From Pelodera strongyloides (Eukaryota > Nematoda > Chromadorea > Rhabditida > Rhabditidae), in contig JAANDG010000210.1 of NCBI GenBank assembly GCA_036852015.1, positions 62,001 through 126,000 on the forward strand: a stretch of DNA of 64,000 bases. The letters are read 5' to 3'. Position numbers and translations under genes: made by a program. Of the stretch, positions 46,501 to 57,400 are shown piece after piece; the stretch's first letter is position 1, and the number at the start of each line of letters is the position of its first letter. The notes beneath the pieces are model-generated. The model saw only the letters and a program-made list of their open reading frames with translations, was not told the DNA's origin and did no database searches.

Positions 46501-49500
46501 CATTGCATACTAAAAGTAAGTTTCCATAGTTCTCGCAACACACATCTACAAGCGCATCGTATTAAGGTGTCCGGTCAATCGATTTTTTTCCACTCACTTC
46601 ACCACGTTCCATGGGATAAGCTCGTTGACGCTCTGACCGACGAAACCACCATCCGAATTAGCATATTGCATAAATTTAGACGGTGGTCTTGAGTTCCTAG
46701 CATTCGCGTACGTGCACTGGTCGCGAGCGGTCGGGTGCTCCCGTCTGCACCTTTTTATTTGCACACTGTTACTTTGAAACACTTTTTTCTTTCATTTACA
46801 CTACTGTGAATTATACCTTATACCTGTAAATTATCTCTTTGTTACTACTGTCTAACTCATTGATATGCTTGCCAGTATTATGGCTCAAATTTCCCCCAAA
46901 TCTGCTAGTAATACTGAGTCTTCATCACCCATGGCCAAGAAATCTAAGATTGTTTCAGCAGACAGCATGGATTTCTCTGAGAATTCTCCTTTTGAACGAG
47001 TTATCGAGTCCATTGCTAACGGGGATCAACGGATGATTCTTCGTGATCTATTATCCGAGGATTGTCAGTTGCCTCCCCCAATTTCCCCGGTGCCAAAACC
47101 CGTATGGGAATGTTTGAAGTCTCTGGCTTCATTCTGCAATGTGCTAATCGATAGACTTGATGAATTAGAGAAATCTCATCAAAAAATTCAAAATTCCATT
47201 CCAATTTCACAAATTTCCCAAAAATCAATAACTGAGGAAAACGTGATTTCTGCTGAATCAGTTGCGGATAAAAACACATGGCAGCTTGCCAAACCTCGGG
47301 CTGCACGTAGCCGGAGGGAATCTAATCACCCAGAAGCAAATTTGGCGGTCCAATTGCAGGCAATTAAAGAGGAAACCCGTTTGCGTAGTTTGGTCATGGC
47401 ACATGTGATTGAGTCGACTTCCACTGACCTTGCGGTTAGAGAGAAGAACGACGATGACAAAATCCGTGTCATACTGAATTTCCTCGGAGTTGACTGTAAG
47501 CCCGAACGAACTTTCCGCATGGGCGCAAAGCCAGCGGAGGGGACGCGGCCTAGACTGCTGAAGGTGATCCTACCGGCTGCGCACTTACAAAAGGTTGCAT
47601 TACAAAATGTGCGCAAGTTGCGTGATAACACAATGTACAAAGGTATTTATGTTCGTCCTTCTCTGACTCCTGAGCAGAGAAAGGAAGAAGCTGAGCGAAG
47701 GTGTGGTCTAAGGTATCTACGAGAAGTTGATAAGGCTAGTGATTGGGTTATTTACGCAAACGAGTATTGGGCTCGCAGCGAGATCAAGAAAGGGCGGAAC
47801 ACTGTTCCGCCGCCCATCCCGGCGGATGCGTTGATTCTTCGCCGTTCACAACCCAAACCTATGCCGAGTTCGCGCTCAACCCAGCAGACCACATCTCAGG
47901 CAACCGGTGTACAGGGAAACCTGTAAGTAACGGTAGCCGTTTGAAAATATGCCACATGAATGCTCGCTCTATTCGAAATAAATTAACCGATTTACATTGT
48001 TTTCTGTGTTATCACAAACCTGACGTGCTGCTTGTAACTGAGTCTTGGCTAAATAAGGGTGATCCTGACTCATTATTAGTCTCAAACTTGCCTTATATAT
48101 GTTTGCGTTCTGATCGTTCTCATTCTCGTGGAGGTGGCTCATTTGCACTTATACGCTCAAATCTTATATGTGAAAATATTGTCCTAAACTATGCCAAATT
48201 TGCTTATATTGTTTGTTTCGATATTACAGATAGCTTGTCACTTTCAAAGTTTCGTATCGTTTGTGTCTATCGCCCACCAAATAGTAATATCGCTACTTTT
48301 CAATCGTTTCTTGATACGGTAACAGATTACTGTAATTGCAACCATTCCTTCCTACTTGCCGGTGATTTCAACGTTCATGTGGACGGGTCGCACCTTACCT
48401 TAAATGATGCCATTGGCAAACAATTCCTTGAATTTGTTGATGATTTATCACTATCACAGCTTGTGACTTTCCCTACCAGGCAAAATGCCATACTTGACCT
48501 GCTTCTCTCGCCTGAACCTTTTTTGATTTCTGATGTCAGCTCTCTTCCGCCAATTACACCATCTGCTGATCACTCTATACAATTATTTACCTTGAGTTTT
48601 CCACTTATTTCTGACTGCACTGCTCTTATTCCTAATTACCATAAAACTAATTTTGATGCGCTTTCTTCGGAATTGCGTCAAACTGATTGGTTCGCTCTTT
48701 TCCAAGATTTTATTTGTGTTTCGGAGCTTTACCATCGTTTCTCATCTCACATGAACAATCTTCTCTCCAAGTACGTTTCTATGAAGCAAAACCGTACACC
48801 ATTTGAAAAATACCCAGTTCACATTCAAAATCTGCTTTCTCAAAGAGAACGCTATTTCAATCTTTTATCTTCCGATCAAACGTATCTCACTGTTTATAAT
48901 AAGGTTTCAGCAGATCTTATTTATCACGTGCGCAAATACAATGCAAATCGAGAGAAAAAGCTTTATGCCTCTCTTCATAAACGCCAGTTTTATCGCTACT
49001 TATCCTATAAGATTAAGGCCACACCTCGCATTGGTATGCTCATTGATGAAAATGGTGCCAAATTCATTGATCCTTCTAGTAAGGCGAATCTGCTTGGTAA
49101 ATATTTCAATTCTGTCTTTACCACTGACAATGGAGCCTTACCTAATGGTATTGCTCCAATCTCTGTAAACTCATCTTTATGCAATTTCCATTTCGACAAC
49201 ACACTTATCTATAAGACTTTACTGTCACTCAAGGGAGCAACATCCCTAACTTATGACCGTATCCCGCAGCTGATTCTCAAAAATATGGCTGCTGAGCTTA
49301 CGGTTCCAATTCGTTTTATTTTAAATGCGAGTCTATTTTATTCTACAGTGCCACATCAGTGGAAAGTTTCTTACGTTGTTCCAATTCCCAAGGTTAGCTC
49401 TCCTAAAATGCCGAATGATTTTCGTCCTATTTCCATTAGTTCTGCAGTCTGCAAAGTTATGGAAAAAATCATTTCTCGCAAACTTATTGAGTATTTGAAC

Positions 49501-52500
49501 TTGTACTCCCTCTTACCTCCTGAACAGTACGGTTTTATCCGTCAAAGTTCTGTGTGCGATCAACTAATTGATTGCCAATTTGATTTTTTATGAGCCCTTG
49601 CTAATGGCAAATGTGTTGATGTGATATATTTTGATCTTGCAAAAGCCTTTGATACTGTATGTCACTCTAAGCTTATTCACATTCTTTCCTTGCTTGGTAT
49701 TTCTGGAAACCTTCTTTATTGGATACAATCATTCTTGTCAAATCGTACTTACCAAGTCAAAGTTGGTCATAGTTTATCTGAAACATTTGCATCGCCATCG
49801 GGCGTTCCACAGGGATCTATACTCGGTCCTCTTCTGTTCCTGTTATATGTTCGTGAACTCCCCTCACTACTGTCTATTCATCCATCTATACATGTACGGA
49901 TGTTTGCTGATGATATCAAGCTATATGCAGTTAGGGAAAAAAGGTGATACTGTCGTAGAAGCCAAATTACAAGAATCTATTAATATCTTCTCCAATTGGT
50001 GTACTCAGTGGCAACTCAATATTGCACCTACCAAATGTTATTATCTTCGATTAGGACGTTCTCCTACTCCATCCTCTTATTCTGTGAATTCCGTGGTCAT
50101 AAATCCCGTCGATACCATTAGAGACCTTGGGGTATTCTTTGACAACAAAATGTCCTTCCAAACTCATATCCAAAAGGTTGTTTCCTCCGCAATCTCCAAA
50201 GTTCACCTTTTATTTCGTTCACTGTCTGTAAAATCGCCCGAAATTTATCTTACTGTATTTAATTCTTATGTTATCCAATTTTCTGTGCCTGTTTGGAATC
50301 CTCATCATAAACGTTTTGTAATTATGCTTGAAAAAGTACAACGCTTGTTCACCAGATTACTATATTACCGTTGTCACTTTGTCCGAAATAATACCTTTTC
50401 TTTGCCATCCTATGCCTGTCGTTTAGAAATGTTTCACTTGAAATCGCTCACAGTTCGTCGTGCTAATATCGATTTGTGCTATCTCTTTAGGGTGCTAAAT
50501 GGCTTGACTCGGTTGCGTCCAAGCAAATATATTGTTTGGAGGCCCGGGTTCGGCCGGAATCGTTATTTTCAGCTTACAACTCCGTTCACACGCTCAAATG
50601 CTCTGTTGCACTCGTTCTTTCACAGAGTGACTAAATGGTCGCGGAAGTTGCCACCAGATATTTTTGGAGCTCCTTCTGTGGACACATTCAAAGCTCGCTT
50701 GGAAAAACTTGATATAATAACTCTCTTGGACCTTAATATTCCCCGTTGAAATTATCTGGCATATTAACCATGACTATTCCACTTGGCTTGTTTATACACC
50801 TATTCGATTTACCCGAACAATTTATGTGTGTCTTATGGATTGCTTCTGGGCGAACACACTTCCACTGAAATGCCTATGCCAGTTAAACCCATTGTGCAGC
50901 AAATTGGATAGCACAGTCAATTCACTTTCACACGTGTCACAGTTATAAATGCAAGTATTGCGCCTAGGTCGTTCGGTGAATTTAGCCACTGACGTAACCC
51001 TGGGTCTGTGCACGCTTATGTGTGTTAGTGACGATAGTGTCCAGCTGCCGGGTTTACAGTGCTCGGCTAACTACCTTTGTTCGATGCCCCAGCATTTCCG
51101 CTTACTTTTACACATGTACCTTATGTCCCTTATTACCGTTTTTGTGTCTTCACTGTATTTATTGTCTTAATTATGTATGTTTGTGCGCACCTTTGTGGTG
51201 TAATAAATTATTATTATTATTATTATACCACCGTCGGGATTAGAATATTAGATATGGTGAAAATCAGAAACGTATCATAAAGAGATGCAAGTTTCGGAAA
51301 CACTGCATATATTTGGATGGTGGTTTTGAGCTTTTCCCGACGAGTTTTATGCCGACTTCGCGTGCAAAGTAACTTATGTACTAATGAAGTAGCTCCTCCG
51401 AGTAACTTACAAGTTAAAGTAAAGTAAAGAAATAAGTCTGAGGAAAAGTACGTCAATTGTTCACTGACCAGTTCGAGGGCAACTCCCTTCGCCGGTACAG
51501 GTCTCAGCTGGCATAGATTACTATTCCCAGAGATTTTCAGATTTGGCGCTTTGAATTTCTTGCCGACTTTTGGGTCCTGAATTTCTGCTGATGTACCCAG
51601 GCTCGAATTTGTTTATTTCTGGTAATATTTGACTAAATCAATTACTTAATTACTTACAGTAATTACAGAAACCAGGCCGAATTGGTCCATTGTTGAGCTC
51701 CTTTTAAAATGAGGATATCATACAGCCACAGCTTATCGTCAGTTCCGAATTTGTACCGCATTTGGCTTATCGCATGTTCAAAACCCATTGAGCATGTGTA
51801 TGTTTATGTTGCTCAATGAAATATATATAAACACGAACTTATTTAAACACTAGTCTACGTTTAGCATAATCATACAATACACGTCGATCGACGTTGTGGC
51901 ACCCAAAACGTGGCGCGAGTTTCTTGCCGCGCGCAAGCCACACCGAAGAGAGCGCCCGACTTCGTATAAACGGCACCAACCAAAGTGAGCTTGAAGTTCT
52001 CCGCGACCGGCACCAATTCCGGAATTTTTGTGCATTTTTCCGCCGAAATGCTTGGATTGTCGAAAATTCCGTCGTTGTTTAGGTCATTGCGAGCCATTCG
52101 GTCGCCGTCCGCCAAAACCTTGGCGCCTTTGTCCGTGTCGTACTCGGTGCCGCCATAGACCTGAAAATTAATCAATATGATAGTTAACCATGGGTCATGT
52201 GTAAATATTTGACAGCTCGCGCTTTGCGTAGCTTACTATTAGTACCATTTATGACTTATTCATCGCGATGCAAATGCATGAGTAGAGAAAAAAACCGCAA
52301 TGTTGGTTCATTTTGCTCTGCTCTCGGCTCGAGTGTGCTTTCTCTCGCAGTAAGTTAAAGCGAAATACTGGCCGGTCGGTTTTCGAGTAAACACATCGAG
52401 TACACCAGCATTCTTGTGCAGCTTATGCAAATAAACACAAACAAAGAACGATATTGAGCAAATTTGAGCAAATTAGCATAAATACGTAAGAATTCAATTT

Positions 52501-54020
52501 TTCACAATGGGTTTCAAAAACCGGCCGTTATGTCGCTTTAATTAATTAAAGAAAATTTACTATTCTAACGAATATCTGGTCATAAATATCTGGTCATGCA
52601 CTAGTGATACATCAAATAATTAAAATCACAAACCAAGATCTTCCACGTGAATTCACCATTTGGGATGAGGCGGATATCACTAGCGTACCAATTGAACACT
52701 GGAATGAGAAAAGTTACTTTTCAGCATTAAAGTGGTATAACAGGCGGCTTCTGAACAAACAACAGAGTGGTATAACAACGCGGGTGCTGGGCAACGGCGG
52801 GCAGATCCGGATCAAAATTGAACGCAGATTGGAACGGTGATTTCCAGCAAATGCTTCAAATTTACTATGCACATTCCGATAAGAAAAAGTTAAAGGGAAG
52901 TACCTGCCTGTTTTTGAAGCGCATCTCAAGTACTTGCATTCCTATGCATTTATGCAAGTGGGGTCTAGTTGGGGTCTAGTTTTTGTGCTAATTTTTGCTC
53001 AGTTGCATATGCTGCATAAGAAAGCAGGTGTGCGCAATGCGTTTCAAAACCCTGCCGGTATTTCGCTTTAAAATAAAGTAAAAATTAAACCAAAACTCGC
53101 CATGTCTATTCATCTCTCGATAATAGGCAATACGATTAAACCGGTCGAACATGATTGCTTTTTCTTCGTTCACTTCGCCGGCGGTTGGCTTGAGTGGTGC
53201 GAGCTCAATGCTGAAGAAAACCAAAATATGCAATATTTCAGGAAAAAGTTTTTTAAATATGTGTTTTATGGCACACCTAACTGGAAGCATCCATGAGCTC
53301 CGTGTTCCTATACATGAGCTCCGTGTGCTCGATCCTCGCAGCCTACTTACTGTTTATCCGGATAACTTCCGATACACTGTTTTCCGCTTATTTTCCGCAC
53401 CTTTGTAATTTTACCATTTGTTGTTTATTTGTTTGTTTTTAAAAAGGGTTACGCTTCGCAGATGACTCTAATATGAAAGCTGAAATCTTCTTTATGACAA
53501 AAAAAGTCACTCACATATTACACTTGCGCACAGGATTGGCTTTAATGCTGTACTCCACTCCGTTTTCTAGATAAACGTCCATTTCTTTGCCGGGTTGAAG
53601 GTTGAACTGAGTAGAGAGTTTCTGTAACCAGATATAAGTTTTTTTTCGAAATTATAACCTGAAGCTCTCGAGTTACAACTTTGAAACCACCACCCGGAAT
53701 CATGGGCAATCCCTCCTAGCCCTAGCCCGAAGACGTCGAGCAATTTGTCATCTGGAACTCGTCGCCTACTGCTCAGGACCTCTGCGGAACTTGTCATAAA
53801 CAAACATTGAAACTGTTTTTCCACCCTTGAATAAAAGGTGCACGCTCTTGAAGCGTAAAAGATTTATTTATTTATTTCATATGGAACAGTCGTCCACTCT
53901 GCTCTGGATCTTACTCTTTTAGTACTGAAATATGAAAGGTACTATACTTCTTACCGCTTTTTCCGTCGCTGTCAATCCTATGAGGAAGCTCAGGAAGCAT
54001 ATCCTGAACTTGCAATACAT
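43552..54020 (-). CDS. Unrecognised secreted protein M, left member of a head-to-head paralogous pair
   Basis: Exons: 54020-53955 (signal peptide MYCKFRICFLSFLIGLTAT), 53621-53515, 53210-53101, 52698-52634, 52160-51981, 51576-51469, 46344-46282, 45954-45800, 45530-about 45476, about 44991-44924, about 44863-44812, 44633-44540, 44345-44272, 44086-43934 and 43660-43552. Most join in phase and align exon by exon with gene P (54482-62644). Shared blocks include [19 protein letters not shown] (a D-x-N-x-D-G loop of EF-hand type), ISGNSNLCQLRP, RVINLPLEERNMFRLNALAG and a C-terminal SIEYEI...CRVRLLN region. Exon 3 keeps frame only with a GC donor (G|GCGAGT). The junctions around exons 9-11 (45.5-44.8 kb) do not resolve in frame, so this stretch may be damaged. 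A 4.4-kb retrotransposon occupies the intron after 51469. I recognise no family; extracellular and perhaps calcium-binding is inference. Confidence 0.65.
44398..44481. repeat. (CT)n-rich microsatellite
   Basis: CTCTCT runs in an intron of gene M. Confidence 0.88.
44656..44765. repeat. MITE family D left half
   Basis: AAGCGGTATAACAGCTAG, TTTTTGAAACATATTGAGAC and the inner ATTTGCAAATGATTATAC-like block, without a matching right end. Confidence 0.55.
45318..45440. repeat. (CT)n-rich microsatellite
   Basis: CTCTCTC/CCCTCTC runs in an intron of gene M. Confidence 0.9.
46865..47926 (+). CDS. Non-LTR retrotransposon ORF1 protein
   Basis: An intact 353-codon frame. The N-terminal half is Ser/Pro-rich with a short coiled-coil-like segment (LIDRLDELEKSHQKIQ). 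The C-terminal half looks like the RNA-binding ORF1 domain of CR1/Jockey-type elements (VILNFLGVD, ERTFRMGAKP, LLKVILP and the typical YVRPSLTPEQRKEEAERR). It would bind the element's own RNA. It overlaps the start of the ORF2 frame. It lies antisense to the host gene M. Confidence 0.85.
   Translation: MLASIMAQISPKSASNTESSSPMAKKSKIVSADSMDFSENSPFERVIESIANGDQRMILRDLLSEDCQLPPPISPVPKPVWECLKSLASFCNVLIDRLDELEKSHQKIQNSIPISQISQKSITEENVISAESVADKNTWQLAKPRAARSRRESNHPEANLAVQLQAIKEETRLRSLVMAHVIESTSTDLAVREKNDDDKIRVILNFLGVDCKPERTFRMGAKPAEGTRPRLLKVILPAAHLQKVALQNVRKLRDNTMYKGIYVRPSLTPEQRKEEAERRCGLRYLREVDKASDWVIYANEYWARSEIKKGRNTVPPPIPADALILRRSQPKPMPSSRSTQQTTSQATGVQGNL
47743..50749 (+). pseudogene. Non-LTR retrotransposon ORF2 (endonuclease and reverse transcriptase), two lesions
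   Basis: The endonuclease blocks are HMNARSIRNK, VTESWLNK, GDFNVH and ADHS. The reverse transcriptase blocks are VPIPKVSSPKMPNDFRPIS, YFDLAKAFDT (motif A), SGVPQGSILGPLLFLLY (motif B) and FADDIKLY (motif C), all in order. An in-frame TGA at 49591-49593 interrupts the finger/palm region, and the frame shifts by one base at the A-run near 49935-49944, just after motif C. The remainder continues in the new frame to a stop at 50749. The true start is uncertain because the frame is open well upstream of the first endonuclease motif. This copy is probably dead, though recent. Confidence 0.85.
52355..52541. repeat. MITE family A copy
   Basis: TTAAAGCGAAATACTGGCCGG at the left, CCGGCCGTTATGTCGCTTTAA-type right end. 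Intron of gene M. Confidence 0.82.
52890..53071. repeat. MITE family A copy, diverged left end
   Basis: TTAAAGGGAAGTACCTGCC at the left, CCCTGCCGGTATTTCGCTTTAA-type right end. Intron of gene M, about 30 bp from exon 3. Confidence 0.78.
53687..53862 (+). repeat. SINE body and tail, plus-strand copy
   Basis: Matches the SINE at 1724-1986 from ACCACCCGGAATCATGGGC to CGCTCTTGAAGCGTAAAAG, including the GAATAAAAGGTGC tail. The tRNA head is missing. Intron 1 of gene M. Confidence 0.8.
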
Positions 54021-54481
54021 AATGGCCTGTCCACGTTTGCGATTCGCACTTGCGAATATGTCTGTTCAGGCCATTTTACATGAATGTTAAATGCCTACAG
54101 TAAATCATGCGAATAACGCATTTGACATGCTGCCAAAGTGCACCAGATCCCTACTATTGAAATAGATCTTCTAATCTATATAGATGCATTCCAAAGTGAA
54201 AGTAAAACCAACCATAATTTGAGCCGTGCCATTGTTGCCGAATGCACAAGAGAGTGTCCGTGTTGCAATACTGGATTTGCATTCCATTTATTCAAATGTT
54301 TGCAAGTCGGCTAATTTGAATTTGAATAATTACCGAGCATATTCAATATCAAAACACGAAATACAACGTTATTCGGACCATGTGTCTCTTTTGGTAAGTT
54401 TTTACTTGTTCGATTAAACTAACAATAAAAGGGTGGAACAGGTTCCATGTACAGAAACTAGCCCTTACACCTAATTTTCAG
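54021..54481. promoter_or_regulatory. Divergent intergenic region between paralogues M and P
   Basis: About 460 bp separate the start of gene M (54020, minus) from the first recognised exon of gene P. It should hold both promoters. I see no clear TATA box or shared motif, and the true start of gene P may lie inside it. Confidence 0.4.
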
Positions 54482-57400
54482 GATATGGACTACTGTGCTC
54501 TTATGGTTTAATGTGAGTTTTTTTTAATGTACTATACACGGAGAAAAAAGGAAGTGAGATCTCTCACATTTCATAACGCTAAGTTCGTTAGTATATCGTA
54601 CATGGTCATCGTTGGTAGGAGAGATGGAAGGAAGAAGGAAGTATGCATAAAGATAACTTGCATACAGAGAGAAAGCGAGAAAGAGTGTGAGAGAGAGTGT
54701 TAGATAAAGAGAAAACAAGAGAGAGTAAGAGAGAGAGAGAGAGAGTTTGTTAAAAATAGAGAGAGAGAGAAGATAAAGAGATAGTGAGAGAGCGAGTGAG
54801 AGAGTGTTAGATAAAGAGAGAACAATAGAGAGAGAGAGACAGAGAGAGAGAGAAAAAGAGAGAGAGAATATAAAGAGAGAACACGCTTTACGTTGCATTT
54901 CATTACAGTACGCCGCAACGGAGAAGGCTTCCTTCACACAGTTCAGCGTTAAACCAAGCAACGAGTTGGACGCCTACTTGAAACCGGGAGTCAAGTACAG
55001 AATCAAAGGAAATCCAGTCTCACGATGCACCCTGTAGGAAAATTTTGAATTTTTTTGGGTAATATTCCTTCTTAACGTTCGATCGATAAAGATATCTGGT
55101 TCTTTTTGCCCCACCGATAAAGCTACGCTGTGACGCACGAGTGGCGCACGCATAGCGCAGCGTGACAGTGGGGTATGCCACAATCCCGCTAAGCAAGCGC
55201 CAGCTAGACGCTAATCTCTCGCACCGGACTGGCGGTCATTTTATTTTGTACCTCGGTGGATCCACCGTTGACGAGAAGAGAGTAAAAAAAGACACAACCG
55301 AGTACTTTGCCTCAAGTCCATTTGTTGATTTTTCAAACAGAATCGAAATCATCCCTCTATCGCGTGCCGGGGAGGAGAACCGAGAGGGAACGATTGGGTT
55401 TGATCGGGAGAATCATATGGCGTTTATGCGAGCGACGGATAACGTTGGTTAGTGGATTAGTTTAGTATTATTAGTGTTATATCCCGTTGCGATGCGTTGC
55501 ACACGAGATATACGAAAAGTTCATTCGTAAACTCAAAACCCAAATTAATAGCACGACGATGGAGACGGTGGAGTAGACGTAGACGGCACACGTGTAGATA
55601 CTTCTGTCGCTACCAGAGTAGGTCCACAGGTGTAGGCAGCAGTCGAGTCGAGTCCTCAGCAGGCTTGGCAGCAGGTCCTGGCGTAGTAGTGTAGTCGCTC
55701 CTCTCTCTCAGTAGACTCTCGGGTACTCTTGTAGACTCCTCTACTATGCTCGACTCGCATCTTTATATTACACTTTTCGTATGCTAATTACTTTCGAAAT
55801 ACTTTCGAAACAGACAATTCTAAATCTTGTTTACACAAATATACGTATGCCCAATAGCATACGTTACAATTAGTTAGCTGCTTGTGTGAATAAAGTTTCT
55901 TTGAAGATACGTCAATTTCAAAAATTCTTTTTATCTTTGGCGATACATGCTATGGATTTTTTCTTTTTTTGCCTTTGATTTACTACTTTGAATTTTAAAA
56001 CTGTTTAATTCTTTCATCGTCTCTTATGGCGTTGCGCTCTTTCTAAGAGTCTAATAAACATTTAACATTCAAGCATATATTTATTATCGACATCAACGCT
56101 AGAAAGCTGTGGAGAATTAGGACAAATTTACGGCAAAATAGAGAAGTGTTATTTAGTGTACAATTGGTATGTGAACGACATTGTACTGGAACCGCTGGAT
56201 CTTTACAAGTGGTCAATTTCAGTAAGTTTTGTTTAACCAGCATTAGCGTTTTAGATACTTGGAAAATCAGCCTTTTCGAATAAGGGCCTCCCTCCTCTCT
56301 CTGTCTCTCTCTCTCTCCCTGTTTCTTAATTGTTGAATAAATTAATAAAGAAACAAAATTTCTCAGGCGTTTGGTGGCGCTGACATTGGCAACTTCGGCA
56401 CAAGCAGCGAAGTGACGAGATTCTTAAACGGCGAACGAATGGCGCGCAACGACCTAAATCAAGATGGTCATTTTGATAATCAAGACATTACCCCGAAAAG
56501 ATGTGGGGATAGAGGCCCGATCGTGGATCTCGCGAAGAACCTCACGCTGGTTGTAAGTCCAGGGAATTCTGTTTAGATACGCTACTCCTATTCCTAAAAA
56601 AGTCTATGTTTTACGCTTCAAGGCGTTCCCCATTATTCAAGGATGGTTGAATTACCTAAGTTATGAAAGAGCTCCTGAGCAGACCAGAGGCCGTATACAC
56701 CAACTCACAGGGAGCCCTCCTTGGCCTCCCCAGGGAGCTAAACAGTGCGTAGAGAGTGCGAGAGCAGAAGAGATTCAGTGCTCGTGAGCCTATGCCTAGG
56801 GAGGGATCCCTGTGTTGGTGAATGCGGCCTCTGACCACTCTTTACAGATTACGATGTGTATAGGCTAGGACTAGGAGTAGCGTATCTGTTTTCTAACTAT
56901 GGCTCTCTGTGAGAAACCTTAACGTTTGGTAATTAAACCAGAAAGCAACCCTAAAGCTGGGTAATTAAACCAAAAAGCAACTTCAAAGTTGGGTAATTAA
57001 ACGACAAAGTAACCCCAAAGTTGGGCAATTAAACCGCAACATTTAATTAGCTGAAGAAAAACTTTACAGTCGCGTGGTGTGGGTCAGCAGTTCGTTACAC
57101 CAAACGTGCGTATCAAGGGTAACAGTCCCTTGTGTCAACTATGGCCCATCGAAGAGGGAGAGCCGGAGAAACTTGACTTGGTAAGTTTGTTAATCCCTGC
57201 CCAAGGATTAACCGTGAAGATACGACAATAGTTCAGCGTATAACCGTTTATTCAGAGGTAACGGCAGCCAAGAATATGAATGGCTTAGAGGGTTGACGGG
57301 GTGCACAGTTGCGGGGTCTTCCAGGCCAGCTCCAGAAGGGAGGAGGGGCACACCAGACCGAGCGGTAGTACGCGGCGTCGAGAGTACTGTCGTGGAGTAC

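Larger units (their letters stand above)
46865..51227 (+). mobile_element. Near full-length non-LTR retrotransposon (CR1/Jockey-like)
   Basis: ORF1, then an apurinic-type endonuclease and reverse transcriptase ORF2, then a 3' UTR of about 480 bp ending in TAATAAATTATTATTATTAT. It sits in an intron of gene M in the opposite direction. Two 5'-truncated relatives of its 3' end are present (36061-36235 and 63492-63728), both ending in ATT repeats. The exact 5' end and any target-site duplication were not found. Confidence 0.88.
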
